Program-made: the position numbers and the translations under genes
Notes under the pieces: generated by a model
Databases searched by the model: none
What the model saw: the letters and a program-made list of their open reading frames with translations, nothing else
What the model was told of the DNA's origin: nothing
Assembly: GCA_021325675.1 (NCBI GenBank)
Contig: JAJTCM010000001.1
Location: forward strand, 248,001-312,000
DNA: 64,000 bases
Reading direction: 5' to 3'
DNA from: Crocinitomicaceae bacterium
GTDB lineage: Bacteria; Bacteroidota; Bacteroidia; Flavobacteriales_D; Crocinitomicaceae
Shown here: positions 1 through 7,980 of the stretch, piece after piece
Layout: every line of letters begins with the position of its first letter
Numbering within the stretch: the stretch's first letter is position 1

Positions 1-231
1 AAAGACCGGCTTCTATCTTACGGTTATTATATTGAAAGTGAAGGAGATGGACAAATTGCTTTCGGCTTCACAAATGACGAAGGTGTAAGCGCGCTGCTGA
101 CATCTAACGGCCTGTATTTCTCTGCCACCGGCGAAGGTGTTTTTGAAATCAGCATGACCGCTTCCGAATTTACCGATTCAGGCGAATTAGCTAAGTACGA
201 TCCTCAAAACGGTGGATGGGAGGAAATTTGA
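1..231 (+). CDS. C-terminal fragment of an unrecognised protein
   Basis: An open frame enters from the left edge and stops with TGA at 229-231, giving 76 residues of a C-terminus. The tail is acidic and rich in Gly, Ser and aromatic residues and ends in GGWEEI. No motif, membrane segment or sorting signal is visible. The start and most of the protein lie outside the window, so no function can be proposed. It converges on the hydrolase gene at 263-907. Confidence 0.6.
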   Translation, partial: KDRLLSYGYYIESEGDGQIAFGFTNDEGVSALLTSNGLYFSATGEGVFEISMTASEFTDSGELAKYDPQNGGWEEI

Positions 232-262
232 AGGTGAAGCAAAAGTCAGTTCACTTTCAAAA

Positions 263-907
263 TCAATGAATTATAAACCTGAGAATAACGGAGATTTCGT
301 CAGCCCGGCTCAGCACCATGAAATGTCTGCCGCCCCTGATCCGGATGTCGCAGCTCACAAAACGGATTGGTAAAATGTAATCTTTCGTTCCGTGAATGTG
401 GGTAAGATTGCCCGGAACATACGTGTTTTTCCAGCTCAGCACCTGGTCAACAGACCAGCGCAGGTAATTCGGGCTTGTTTCCTCCAGGATGATTTTCAGT
501 AACCGGCGTTCCAACGGTGTTTTCGCCCCAAACAACCAATCCGAAAACCGGTTGGGCCATTTCAGTAAACGTGTTGGGACGAGTTTATGCAATCCCAATG
601 TCCCGGTCCATCGAAAGTAGAAAGGGATTTCCCGGCGGGTTTTAGCGGAGGACAGCAAAATTATCTGCTCACAGGAAACAAGCTTTGAAACTTCGATCGC
701 CATCATCCCGCCGAAGGATAAGCCGATCAATACCGGGTTTTCATGCTTGATTTGTTCCAGTAAACGCGCTGCATATTCGTTGATGCTTTCTTTTTCCAGA
801 GGTTCGATCCATTGGATAAAATGAACGTGGTGCTCTCCAAAGTCCAGTTTCTGAAATACCCGCTCATCCGCCCCGAGCCCGCTTAAGATATAGATGTTTT
901 TTATCAT
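263..907 (-). CDS. alpha/beta hydrolase fold protein
   Basis: A 214-residue protein with the plan of a small alpha/beta hydrolase. It opens with a strand and an oxyanion-type loop (YILSGLGADERVF). The nucleophile elbow GLSFG places Ser64, and Asp176 (GTKDYILP) and His195 (GGRHFMV) follow in the right order and spacing to complete a Ser-Asp-His triad. There is no signal peptide, so it should act in the cytoplasm on an unknown ester or amide. The residues fit an active enzyme, but this superfamily cannot be assigned a substrate from sequence. It is probably transcribed alone, because a gap with repeat words separates it from the next minus-strand gene. Confidence 0.85.
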   Translation of the reverse strand: MIKNIYILSGLGADERVFQKLDFGEHHVHFIQWIEPLEKESINEYAARLLEQIKHENPVLIGLSFGGMMAIEVSKLVSCEQIILLSSAKTRREIPFYFRWTGTLGLHKLVPTRLLKWPNRFSDWLFGAKTPLERRLLKIILEETSPNYLRWSVDQVLSWKNTYVPGNLTHIHGTKDYILPIRFVSCDIRIRGGRHFMVLSRADEISVILRFIIH

Positions 908-948
908 AATTAGCTGATGTGTTAATTAGCTAATATGCTAATTGGTTC
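908..948. repeat. intergenic word repeat, family A (copy 1)
   Basis: The gap 5' of the hydrolase gene holds tandem variants of a short word of the form GCTAAT-TGTTAAT, partly self-complementary through TTAGCTAA. Related wording recurs at 22067-22137, over 21 kb away, so it is an interspersed repeat rather than a chance AT-rich stretch. Confidence 0.5.
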
Positions 949-995
949 AAATATGCGTACTCCGCGAAAAAACCTGCGGAAATCAGCGGGAGAAA

Positions 996-1301
996 TTATA
1001 TCCCAACATACTCCAAAGCCGCTTGCGCAAATTCCGCCCATTTATCCGAATAATCCCCCGGAACCTGGACCCATTCCTTCATCGGGCGGTGCTTACCCGA
1101 AGGATCAAACAGCTGTGCGCCATCCAGTGCCAAAGCTTCCCGGTGCATATCTCCGGTGAGCTTAAACACCATTTCATTGTTGAAGAAACTGATAAATGCT
1201 TTCCCGTTTATTTTGAAGCATGGTTTGCCGAATAACTGGCTTTCCACCGTATCAGGGAGCTCATTGCCGATTTTCAGATAAAGTTGATGCTCTGTTGTCA
1301 T
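996..1301 (-). CDS. TfoX/YjbR-like small protein
   Basis: A 101-residue soluble protein. The segment with FGKPCFKINGKAFISFF followed by MVFKLTGD resembles the N-terminal domain of TfoX/Sxy-like proteins and the YjbR/MmcQ fold, where a small beta sheet follows a first helix. The TfoX C-terminal domain is absent, so a competence role should not be assumed. A TATCTTTG promoter element ends only 4 nt before the ATG, suggesting a leaderless transcript and fixing this start. The function is unknown; family placement is by motif resemblance only. Confidence 0.7.
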   Translation of the reverse strand: MTTEHQLYLKIGNELPDTVESQLFGKPCFKINGKAFISFFNNEMVFKLTGDMHREALALDGAQLFDPSGKHRPMKEWVQVPGDYSDKWAEFAQAALEYVGI

Positions 1302-1305
1302 AATG

Positions 1306-1313
1306 CAAAGATA
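1306..1313 (-). promoter_or_regulatory. -7 promoter box TATCTTTG
   Basis: On the minus strand TATCTTTG matches the Bacteroidota -7 consensus TAnnTTTG. Only 4 nt (CATT) separate it from the ATG at 1301, so transcription should begin at or next to the start codon. No convincing -33 TTG is seen. Confidence 0.55.
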
Positions 1314-1324
1314 TAAATAGATTG

Positions 1325-1382
1325 TTGGATTTTAGACCTTTAGATTATTAGAAAAACCAAGATCCAATCATCTGATAATCCA
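1325..1382. repeat. intergenic word repeat, family B (copy 1)
   Basis: Between the TfoX-like gene and the broken GNAT gene is a stretch of related words (TTAGATTATTAGA, CAATCATCTGATAATCC) that are partly complementary to each other. A similar composition with an inverted repeat lies at 14074-14113 between parE and parC. Confidence 0.35.
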
Positions 1383-1383
1383 G

Positions 1384-1985
1384 TCAAATTAATTTCTCCG
1401 TATAAAACCGCACCATCGGCCGGCTCTTCGAAGTCTGGTCAACGATTTCAAAACCGGCGCGTTCAAAGCTTTTGTAGAGACCGATCCACGCGAAAGCATC
1501 AGGCAATTTTTCCTGGGTCGGAATGGTCGGGTAAGCTTCGATGATTGCAATTCCCTGTTCTTTGGCGTAGCGTGTCAAACCCTGCAGTAAGGCGACTGAA
1601 ACGCCCATCCTGCGGAAATCTTTTGCAATAAAAGTGCAGGGAACTGACCAGGCTTGCTGTCAATGGGTTTGTGCACCCGGGACCGGGATAACTTCACAAA
1701 ATCCTCCCGCGGTGAAAATGCGCACCAGGCAACGGGAATGTCTTCGTAAAAAGCGAGCAGTCCTGTGGGTTTCCCGGCTTTTACCAAAGCATATTTGGCT
1801 TCTTTGTTGCCTTTGTTGCTTTTTCCTTCCTCAAAATCGCTTTTCGATAAGCGAAAAGACATGCACCAGCAATTGCCGCAAGCGCCTTTTGCCCCGAAAA
1901 GCTCTTCGAATTTGCCCCAGTTTTGGAGGGTTAAAGGTTCAAAGCGCAAAGAGCTCAGAAATCCGGTGTCATGCTCTTTTTTCAT
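1384..1985 (-). pseudogene. GNAT N-acetyltransferase broken by a -1 frameshift
   Basis: Two overlapping minus-strand frames together make one GNAT protein. The first (1985 to 1575) carries the N-terminal part, with a Cys-rich segment GACGNCWCMSFRL and LLAFYEDIPVAWCAFSPRE. The second, in another frame, carries the acetyl-CoA loop and C-terminus (FIAKDFRRMGVSVALLQGL). The switch lies near 1650: adding one T after AAGCC restores KPWSVPCTFIAKDFRRMG, the join expected for the family. The gene starts inside the stop of the PhzF gene (ATGA overlap) and so was translationally coupled to it. The lesion may be genuine or a sequencing error; codon use is otherwise like that of intact genes, which argues for a recent event. 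Confidence 0.8.
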
Positions 1986-2764
1986 GCAGTAAAAATTTCG
2001 CCTTTTAAATAGAGCTTCGCCGTCCCGCTGATTTCAATACGATCGCCCAGGTTTTTACATTTTAGGTAGCCGCCGCGTGCTGAAAGCTGGCGTGCCGTAA
2101 GGTTCTGTTTGCCTGTTTTTTGAGACCAATATGGAGTTAGGGTCGTGTGTGCCGAACCGGTTACGGGATCTTCCGGGATGCCGGATTGCGGTGCGAAAAA
2201 GCGGGACACAAAATCCACGTCTTTTCCCGGAGCGGTAACAATCACGCCGCGGCCATCAAGACCGGAAATGATTCCAAAATCAACTTTCAAATCGCGGATT
2301 TGCTGCTCCTTTTCAAACACGAGCATATAATCCGTTTTTCCCTGGAAAGCCTCAAGCGGTTTTGGGTCAAAGCCTTCTGTCAGCCAGTCAAATAAAGGAA
2401 CTTCCCTGAATTCGTCGACTGGAAAGTTTAAGCTCAGTAAATCGTCCTGTTTCGTGACGCTTAGCTTGCCGCTCCGATGGGAATGAAAATGGATTTCATT
2501 TCCGCTGTGACCTTCATGGTGGAACAAAACATAAGCCGCCGCCAGCGTTGCATGCCCGCACAAATCCACTTCTACAGCCGGGGTAAACCAGCGGATTTCG
2601 TACTGATCGCCTTGTTTGATATAAAAAGCAGTTTCGGCCAGGTTGTTTTCCATCGCAATTTGCTGCAGCAAACTATCCGCCGGCCAGTGATCCAACGGAC
2701 AAACAGCTGCGGGGTTCCCGCCAAAAAGCTTGTCCGTAAATGCGTCTACCTGGTAGATTTTCAT
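1982..2764 (-). CDS. PhzF family isomerase/epimerase
   Basis: A 260-residue protein with the two-domain diaminopimelate-epimerase-like fold of the PhzF family. The N-terminus (MKIYQVDAFTDKLFGGNPAAV) and the motif AETAFY, with catalytic-type Glu44, are diagnostic. VDLCGHATLAAAY and the C-terminal GIPEDPVTGSAHT match the conserved loops. PhzF itself isomerises dihydrohydroxyanthranilate in phenazine synthesis, but no other phenazine gene is present, so this is a stand-alone family member with an unknown small-molecule substrate. Its stop overlaps the start of the frameshifted GNAT gene by 4 nt, making a two-gene operon. Confidence 0.92.
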   Translation of the reverse strand: MKIYQVDAFTDKLFGGNPAAVCPLDHWPADSLLQQIAMENNLAETAFYIKQGDQYEIRWFTPAVEVDLCGHATLAAAYVLFHHEGHSGNEIHFHSHRSGKLSVTKQDDLLSLNFPVDEFREVPLFDWLTEGFDPKPLEAFQGKTDYMLVFEKEQQIRDLKVDFGIISGLDGRGVIVTAPGKDVDFVSRFFAPQSGIPEDPVTGSAHTTLTPYWSQKTGKQNLTARQLSARGGYLKCKNLGDRIEISGTAKLYLKGEIFTA

Positions 2765-2843
2765 AAGCTTGTTTTGAGCTTAAAAATAAGTTTTATCCTT
2801 GAGCTTGCCAACAGCATCGAAGAAAATTCAGTAAAATTTAAAA

Positions 2844-2986
2844 GCCACGAATGCACGAATTAAGTGTTTGGATTGTTTTTGTTTTAGAAAATATTTCCAC
2901 CTATTTATATAATTCACCGGGTGAATGATTTTTAGTGTAATTTATCCAGGTAAAATCACAGGTGTAAATAGTCGTGCATTCGTGGC
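2844..2986. repeat. long-loop inverted repeat, family C (copy 1)
   Basis: A perfect 15-bp inverted repeat: GCCACGAATGCACGA at 2844-2858 and its complement at 2972-2986, with a 113-nt AT-rich loop. It fills the space between the PhzF gene and the small gene at 3030-3302. A decayed relative sharing CAGGTAAAAT, GGTGTA and CGTGGCAAAA is at 34702-34777. Confidence 0.8.
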
Positions 2987-3029
2987 AAAAAAAGATCTGT
3001 TCTACTACCAAATAATAATTTGAATTCCG

Positions 3030-3302
3030 TTAAGCTATCTTTTCGCAGAAACTAATGTTAAATCCTCCGATCACACCGCCTTTTCGCTGGTTTTCCTCCC
3101 ATTGCGGGTTCGCCAGGATATTCTTTGCCATTTCAAGGCTTGGATAATCCGAAATGAGCGTTACTTTGTTCTGATCTTCAACGGATTGATAGATTCCTTT
3201 CATCACAATCCCCAACTTGCTGCGGAATTCTTCAGCGGCGTCGTATGCCTGTCTCCATTTGTCGAAATTTTCTACCTGGATAGATACAATTAATGTTACC
3301 AT
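3030..3302 (-). CDS. small dimeric alpha-beta barrel-like protein
   Basis: A 90-residue protein starting MVTLIVSIQVENFDKW. A ferredoxin-like strand, a helix with FDKWRQAYD and a second beta-alpha-beta unit resemble stress-responsive or monooxygenase-like small barrel proteins, often annotated as cyclase or DUF3764-like. An upstream in-frame ATG (3344) would add 14 residues, but a TAGTTTTG promoter box lies inside that extension, so the start at 3302 is preferred. The Crp/Fnr-like gene is just upstream on the same strand, so the regulator could control it. Function unknown. Confidence 0.7.
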   Translation of the reverse strand: MVTLIVSIQVENFDKWRQAYDAAEEFRSKLGIVMKGIYQSVEDQNKVTLISDYPSLEMAKNILANPQWEENQRKGGVIGGFNISFCEKIA

Positions 3303-3325
3303 GTTATACGTTTTGAATTTGGGGA

Positions 3326-3333
3326 CAAAACTA
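3326..3333 (-). promoter_or_regulatory. -7 promoter box TAGTTTTG
   Basis: Minus-strand TAGTTTTG fits TAnnTTTG and lies 23 nt before the ATG at 3302. It supports that start over the longer one. Confidence 0.4.
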
Positions 3334-3369
3334 CACGTGGTCAAAGGAAGAAATGTTGATTGAAATCAA

Positions 3370-3954
3370 CTAATCGGCTGCATTGATCTTTTGTTTGATC
3401 CGGCTGATCGTTTCCGTTCGGATTCCCAGGTATTGGGCAATGTAATGCTGCGGTACGCGCAGGATCAGGGAAGGTCGGTTCTTCATCAGCCTGAGATAAA
3501 GGCTTTCCGGGGTATCGTTTTTTAAACGCGTGCCTTCTTGTATGATCCGGTTGTGATCAAAAGGGTAGCGGAAGTCGAAAAAGCGCCTGTATTCGGGGAA
3601 ATGCTGCATGGCATATTCCACATTCTCCATGGTGATACCCAGGATTTCGCAGTCTTCCAGCGCCTGGAGGTACATTTCGGTTTTTGTTTGTAGGCGCATG
3701 CATTGTACTTCTCCGGCAAACCAGTTTTCTTCAGCAAAAAAAACAATCTGTTCATCGCCGTCCTCGTTGATAAAGAATTTACGCATACAGCCCTTTAAAA
3801 TGAACGGACTGTATTTTGGTATTTCGCCTTCCCTGTAAAAGAATTCATTTTTTTTCAAATGAAAAGGGACAAACAATTTTAAAAATTCAGGAAAATCTTC
3901 TTCACTGAAATTGGAATATTCCTGCAAGCTCACTAAAAGCGGGTGTTTGTCCAT
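3370..3954 (-). CDS. Crp/Fnr family transcriptional regulator
   Basis: A 194-residue regulator. Residues about 20-120 form a cyclic-nucleotide-binding-type jelly roll (FYREGEIPKYSPFILKG, then DGDEQIVFFAEENWFAGE). The C-terminus carries a helix-turn-helix (LRVPQHYIAQYLGIRTETIS) with the family's recognition-helix pattern. No Fnr-type Cys cluster is visible, so it is unlikely to be an oxygen-sensing Fe-S protein. Its ATG lies 1 nt after the stop of the DUF1801 gene, so the two are co-transcribed. The ligand is unknown; many Bacteroidota members of this type are small-molecule or stress responsive. Confidence 0.9.
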   Translation of the reverse strand: MDKHPLLVSLQEYSNFSEEDFPEFLKLFVPFHLKKNEFFYREGEIPKYSPFILKGCMRKFFINEDGDEQIVFFAEENWFAGEVQCMRLQTKTEMYLQALEDCEILGITMENVEYAMQHFPEYRRFFDFRYPFDHNRIIQEGTRLKNDTPESLYLRLMKNRPSLILRVPQHYIAQYLGIRTETISRIKQKINAAD

Positions 3955-3955
3955 T

Positions 3956-4336
3956 TTATTTTTTCTTTTTTAAGGCTGCTTTTTCCAGGTTTTCGTTCAC
4001 GCGGAAAGCCGTGATGCGTTTTACCAGCTCAAGCGGGAGCGGTTTATCTAATGGAAACTGCACAGAACCTTTGGCGCTTTTAAACCCTTTGATTTCATCC
4101 TTCATATGGATAATTCCCGACGGACCGGGATAAAACCCGATGTGTTTCTCAAAGCCTGCAAAATGCACAAGCATCCCGTGAAATTTGTAGGAAGGCATCA
4201 TGTAACTAATGATTTCTTCGGCTTCAGGGGCTGCTTCGAGGATAGTTTTCCGCATAGCTTTCAGGAGCGAGCGCTGCGGTTCGTCAAAAGAGTTGATGTA
4301 AGCGTCAACACTAATTGGAGCAGGGGTGTTTTGCAT
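3956..4336 (-). CDS. DUF1801 (YdhG-like) protein
   Basis: A 126-residue soluble protein with the DUF1801/YdhG pattern: an N-terminal helix pair (VDAYINSFDEPQRSLLKAMR), then EEIISYMMPSYKF, a strand with HFAGFEKHIGFYPGPSGI, and a basic Lys-rich tail. The fold resembles frataxin-like proteins and some members have been proposed as iron chaperones, but the biochemical role is not settled. It is the first gene of a tight pair with the Crp/Fnr regulator. Confidence 0.85.
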   Translation of the reverse strand: MQNTPAPISVDAYINSFDEPQRSLLKAMRKTILEAAPEAEEIISYMMPSYKFHGMLVHFAGFEKHIGFYPGPSGIIHMKDEIKGFKSAKGSVQFPLDKPLPLELVKRITAFRVNENLEKAALKKKK

Positions 4337-4401
4337 GACTATAAATTTTTGCTCAAAAATGCAAAATCATCGGTTCAAAAACAAATGTTTGAAGTCTTAA
4401 T

Positions 4402-4439
4402 CGGCTAAACTTAGCATCTTAGTGCCTTTATGGCTAAAA
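4402..4439. repeat. intergenic word repeat, family D
   Basis: The gap before the GH3 gene contains the phrase CTTAGCATCTTAGTGCCTTT followed by ATGGCTAAAA. It is flanked by direct copies of GGCTAAA (4403 and 4432). It is not coding and looks like one arm of a decayed long hairpin of the same type as the other intergenic families. Confidence 0.35.
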
Positions 4440-4512
4440 ATCGGCGAATTCATCTTCCCACTAAACAAAAATATTCCCTAACTTTACGTTTCTAAAAACG
4501 ATCAGAAACAAC

Positions 4513-7437
4513 ATGCGTCTCAAACTTCCCGTTTTACTCTTATCCGTAGGGCTTATTTTAGGTTTAACAACCATCTCCTCTAAAAAATACCGGTATAAAA
4601 TCCAGGATCCGGTTTTTACACAAAGCAACGATCTTACTGCCCGCCAGATGCTGGATAAATTGACGCTGGAAGAAAAAATTGCGCAGTTTTTCATGGTGGC
4701 TTCCTGGCCGAATAAAGACGAGGAGCACCAGCTGGAAATTGAGAACCTCGTGAAAAACGATAAAATCGGGGGGATCATCTATTTCCAGGGATCGAAAGAG
4801 CAATTGAAAACATCCATTGCCCGGATGCAGAAAGCGTCCAAAACACCTTTACTAATCGGAATTGACGCCGAATGGGGGCTGGCAATGCGCCTGAGCGGTG
4901 AAGACCGTTTTCCTTATGCGTATACGCTGGGAGCAGCGAATGATACCGTTTTGAGTGAAAAAATAGGCGCGATGATGGCGCAGGAATGCCGCGAAGCCGG
5001 GGTTCACCTCAATTTTGCACCTGTTGCAGATGTAAACAGCAACCCGTCCAATCCCGTAATTGGTTTCCGCTCTTTTGGTGAAGACCCCGAACAAGTTGGC
5101 AAACATGTCAAAGCGATGGTGAAGGGCATGGAAAAAAACGGGGTTCTTACGAGCATCAAGCATTTCCCGGGGCATGGCGATACGGACGCCGATTCACATT
5201 ACGAGCTGCCAAACCTGTCACATGATAAAGCACATTTTCAAAATATTGAATTCAAGCCTTTCCTGGAAGGGATGAAAGGGGGCGCATCAACGGTTATGAT
5301 CGGCCATTTGAGCGTTCCGGCGCTGGATGACAGCAAAACACCGGCTTCCCTTTCCCCGGCGCTGATCAAAGGCGTTTTGCAGCAGGAAATGGGCTTCAAA
5401 GGCCTGGTCATCAGCGATGCGCTCAATATGAAAGCCGTTGCGGATAAATATGGCCCTGTAGATGTGGTGGTAAAAGCTTTCCAGGCGGGAAACGATATTT
5501 TGCTTTTCCCGGAAAACGTGCACGACGCGATCCAGGCGATTGCCGCAAAAGTAAAAAGCGGTGAGATCAGCGAAAACGAAATCAACGAGCGCTGTCTGAA
5601 AGTGCTGAAAGCTAAAGTACATGCCATCCAGTTTAAAGGCGGCAAAAACTTTACGGCCGGAGAACAGGAGTGGGCGAGAAGGGAAGCATATGAAAAATCC
5701 CTGACCGTTATTGAGAATAAAAATGTTTTGCCTTTGGTGAATTTTTCTGCCCGCATTGCTGTGGTGAGCATTGGCGTGAACGCCGGTCATTTCAAAGCGA
5801 TGGCCGATCGTTTCCACCCGGTGGATTATTATCATTTCTATTCATTTGAAGAGGCGTCCGAGCGCATGATTACGCAATTTTCGAAGTATGAAACGGTTAT
5901 TACAACAATTCATCCGAAATCCGTGCTGGCGGCTTCCAATTTTTCGTCACCGGGCAAGCTCGAAAGCTGGATTGCAGCCGTTCCGGAGGAAATCTCCCAT
6001 GTCGGCGTGCTTTTCGGGAACCCGATGCTGCTGAAAAATACGGCGGTGAACACAGCATTTGATGCCTGTGTGCTGGCTTATGAAAATCATAAATACACGC
6101 AGGAAGCTTCTGCCCAGCTGGTTTTTGGTGCAACGGGCGCTCATGCGAAATTACCTTTCCAGGTTTCTGATAGCCTGAAGTCCGGCAGCGGAATTGTTGT
6201 GGAAGATGCCAAACGCCTGAAGTTCTCCCAGCCTGAAGAATTGGGAATTTTACCGCAGGATTTGGATAAAATCGATGCTTTGGTGAAAAAAGGACTCGAC
6301 GCCGGGGCTTTTCCGGGTTGCCAGGTTTTGGTTGCCGTGGACGGTAAAATCATTTACAGCAAAAACTTCGGGACAATAACCTACGAAGACACGACGCCGG
6401 TGAACAGCGGCCATGTGTACGACATCGCATCCGTGAGCAAAATCGTTGGTTCAACGGCTGCTTTGATGCGACTCCAAACAGAAGGTAAATTCACACTGGA
6501 CCATTACCTGAAAGATTATATTCCCGAACTGGTTGGAGCTTCACCGGTCGGCAATATTTACATCAAAAACATGATGGCCCACCAGGCCGGTTTTACGCCG
6601 TGGATCGCGTTTTACAAAACAACGGTAAACCACGGTGTGCTGGATAAATCTATTTATTCCGAAGTGAGAAAAGAAGGCTTTGATGTTCCGGTAGCAACGA
6701 ATCTCTGGATCCGCTCGGATTATGAAAAAACAATTTACAAGACCATTTTAAATACGCCGCTGGCCCGCAACCCGAAATACGAATATTCCGACCTGGGTTA
6801 TTATTTCGCCAAAAAAGTCATTGAAAAGCAATCCGGTTACCCGCTGGACGAGTTTATGTACCGCGAATATTATGATCCGATGGGCTTGCGTAATATCCGT
6901 TACCTGCCTTTGCTGCATTTCCCGAAAGAACGCATTGTGCCGACGGAGCTGGATACGGCCTTCCGGGGACGTTTGATCCACGGTTTTGTGCACGATCCGG
7001 GCGCTGCGATGCTCGGCGGGGTAGGCGGTCATGCCGGGGTATTCTCCAATTCGACCGACCTGGCGGCAATGATGCAGCTTTTCCTTAACAAAGGGGTCTA
7101 CGCCGGTAAACGCTACATTTCAGCGGATATCGTAAAACAATACACTTCCATGCAGTTGAAAGGCAACCGTCGCGGGGCAGGCTTTGACCGCCCGACAAAT
7201 TCGCGCAAAGACGGCCCGACCTGCAACCTTGTTTCCCTGGAAAGTTACGGACACTCGGGCTTCACGGGTACGTTTACCTGGGCTGACCCGGCTTACGGCA
7301 TCAATTATGTTTTCCTCTCGAATCGCGTATATCCGGATGCTTCCAATAAAAAAATCCAGGAAATGCATACCCGTTCCGATATCCAGAAAGCGATTTACGA
7401 AGCCGTGATGAAAGCTAAAAAGACGAAAATAAACTAA
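4513..7437 (+). CDS. GH3 beta-N-acetylglucosaminidase / serine beta-lactamase-like fusion
   Basis: A 974-residue exported enzyme with an N-terminal signal or anchor (LPVLLLSVGLILGL). Residues about 40-380 are a NagZ-like GH3 barrel: KHFPGHGDTDADSHYELP carries the Asp-His acid/base loop, and VISDALNM the nucleophile Asp. A linking alpha/beta domain follows. Residues about 600-970 are a class C beta-lactamase/esterase fold with ASVSK (SxxK), YSD (EYSDLGYYF) and HSGFTG. This order is known in Bacteroidota. It should act in the periplasm on muropeptides, removing GlcNAc and hydrolysing a peptide or ester bond. It is preceded by a TAACTTTA box at 4479-4486 and not closely coupled to a neighbour. 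Confidence 0.92.
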   Translation: MRLKLPVLLLSVGLILGLTTISSKKYRYKIQDPVFTQSNDLTARQMLDKLTLEEKIAQFFMVASWPNKDEEHQLEIENLVKNDKIGGIIYFQGSKEQLKTSIARMQKASKTPLLIGIDAEWGLAMRLSGEDRFPYAYTLGAANDTVLSEKIGAMMAQECREAGVHLNFAPVADVNSNPSNPVIGFRSFGEDPEQVGKHVKAMVKGMEKNGVLTSIKHFPGHGDTDADSHYELPNLSHDKAHFQNIEFKPFLEGMKGGASTVMIGHLSVPALDDSKTPASLSPALIKGVLQQEMGFKGLVISDALNMKAVADKYGPVDVVVKAFQAGNDILLFPENVHDAIQAIAAKVKSGEISENEINERCLKVLKAKVHAIQFKGGKNFTAGEQEWARREAYEKSLTVIENKNVLPLVNFSARIAVVSIGVNAGHFKAMADRFHPVDYYHFYSFEEASERMITQFSKYETVITTIHPKSVLAASNFSSPGKLESWIAAVPEEISHVGVLFGNPMLLKNTAVNTAFDACVLAYENHKYTQEASAQLVFGATGAHAKLPFQVSDSLKSGSGIVVEDAKRLKFSQPEELGILPQDLDKIDALVKKGLDAGAFPGCQVLVAVDGKIIYSKNFGTITYEDTTPVNSGHVYDIASVSKIVGSTAALMRLQTEGKFTLDHYLKDYIPELVGASPVGNIYIKNMMAHQAGFTPWIAFYKTTVNHGVLDKSIYSEVRKEGFDVPVATNLWIRSDYEKTIYKTILNTPLARNPKYEYSDLGYYFAKKVIEKQSGYPLDEFMYREYYDPMGLRNIRYLPLLHFPKERIVPTELDTAFRGRLIHGFVHDPGAAMLGGVGGHAGVFSNSTDLAAMMQLFLNKGVYAGKRYISADIVKQYTSMQLKGNRRGAGFDRPTNSRKDGPTCNLVSLESYGHSGFTGTFTWADPAYGINYVFLSNRVYPDASNKKIQEMHTRSDIQKAIYEAVMKAKKTKIN

Positions 7438-7493
7438 TCCTGAACGAATTTAAATCCCCGGGCAGTCGGGTGTATTGATCCGGAAAAAATAAC

Positions 7494-7501
7494 TATACTT
7501 G
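7494..7501 (+). promoter_or_regulatory. -7 promoter box TATACTTG
   Basis: TATACTTG differs from TAnnTTTG at one base. A TTG lies 16 nt upstream (7475-7477). It sits 22 nt before the ATG at 7524. Confidence 0.35.
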
Positions 7502-7523
7502 TTCAACAAATTATATAAAAACC

Positions 7524-7967
7524 ATGCAGCACGGAAGCGATTTATTATTTTACAGGGATATCAAAATGATGTCATCAGACAGTCCGTTGAAACAATACGA
7601 CGGCGTATTCATCGGGACAAAAAATTATGTTTTTATCATCCCGAAAAAATCGGTAGGCTTTTATTACCTGGTGACAACTTTTAAGACCCATGCTTATTTT
7701 ACAGATCATTCGGTCGAAGACGGCTGTGCAAAATTAATTGAGGAGTCACCTTCAGTTGAAGCCCTGGAAAACACCTTTATTGAATTATTGGAAGACGATA
7801 AGAAATACGTTCATAAATTGTCCGATAAAGCCTGGTTCAAATTAAATAAGTTTTTCAGTACATATAATTTCAGGTTTGGAAGAACAAAGTTAAACTGGTC
7901 TGCCTGTGTGATTAAAGGTAAAGACAAAGGAACGGAGCTAAAAGCGTTTTATAGCGATAAGCTCTAA
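7524..7967 (+). CDS. hypothetical protein, 147 aa
   Basis: I do not recognise a family. The protein is soluble, basic at the C-terminus and begins MQHGSDLLFYRDIKMM. The pattern YDGVFIGTKNYVFIIPKKS suggests a beta-rich N-terminal half, and the C-terminal half contains a helix rich in acidic residues (ALENTFIELLEDDKKY). There is no signal peptide or membrane helix. It lies 13 nt upstream of the zinc-ribbon membrane protein gene, so the two probably form an operon. Confidence 0.65.
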   Translation: MQHGSDLLFYRDIKMMSSDSPLKQYDGVFIGTKNYVFIIPKKSVGFYYLVTTFKTHAYFTDHSVEDGCAKLIEESPSVEALENTFIELLEDDKKYVHKLSDKAWFKLNKFFSTYNFRFGRTKLNWSACVIKGKDKGTELKAFYSDKL

Positions 7968-7980
7968 ATATAAACGATCC

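Noticed and set aside
1982-2764. Phenazine biosynthesis locus suggested by the PhzF homologue
   Set aside because: No other phz gene is present and PhzF-like proteins are widespread in organisms that make no phenazine.
3303-3344. 14-residue N-terminal extension of the small barrel-like protein
   Set aside because: A consensus -7 promoter box lies inside it.
7457-7470. Small CCCG/CGGG hairpin after the GH3-beta-lactamase gene
   Set aside because: Only a 4-bp stem and no T-run; not enough for a terminator.
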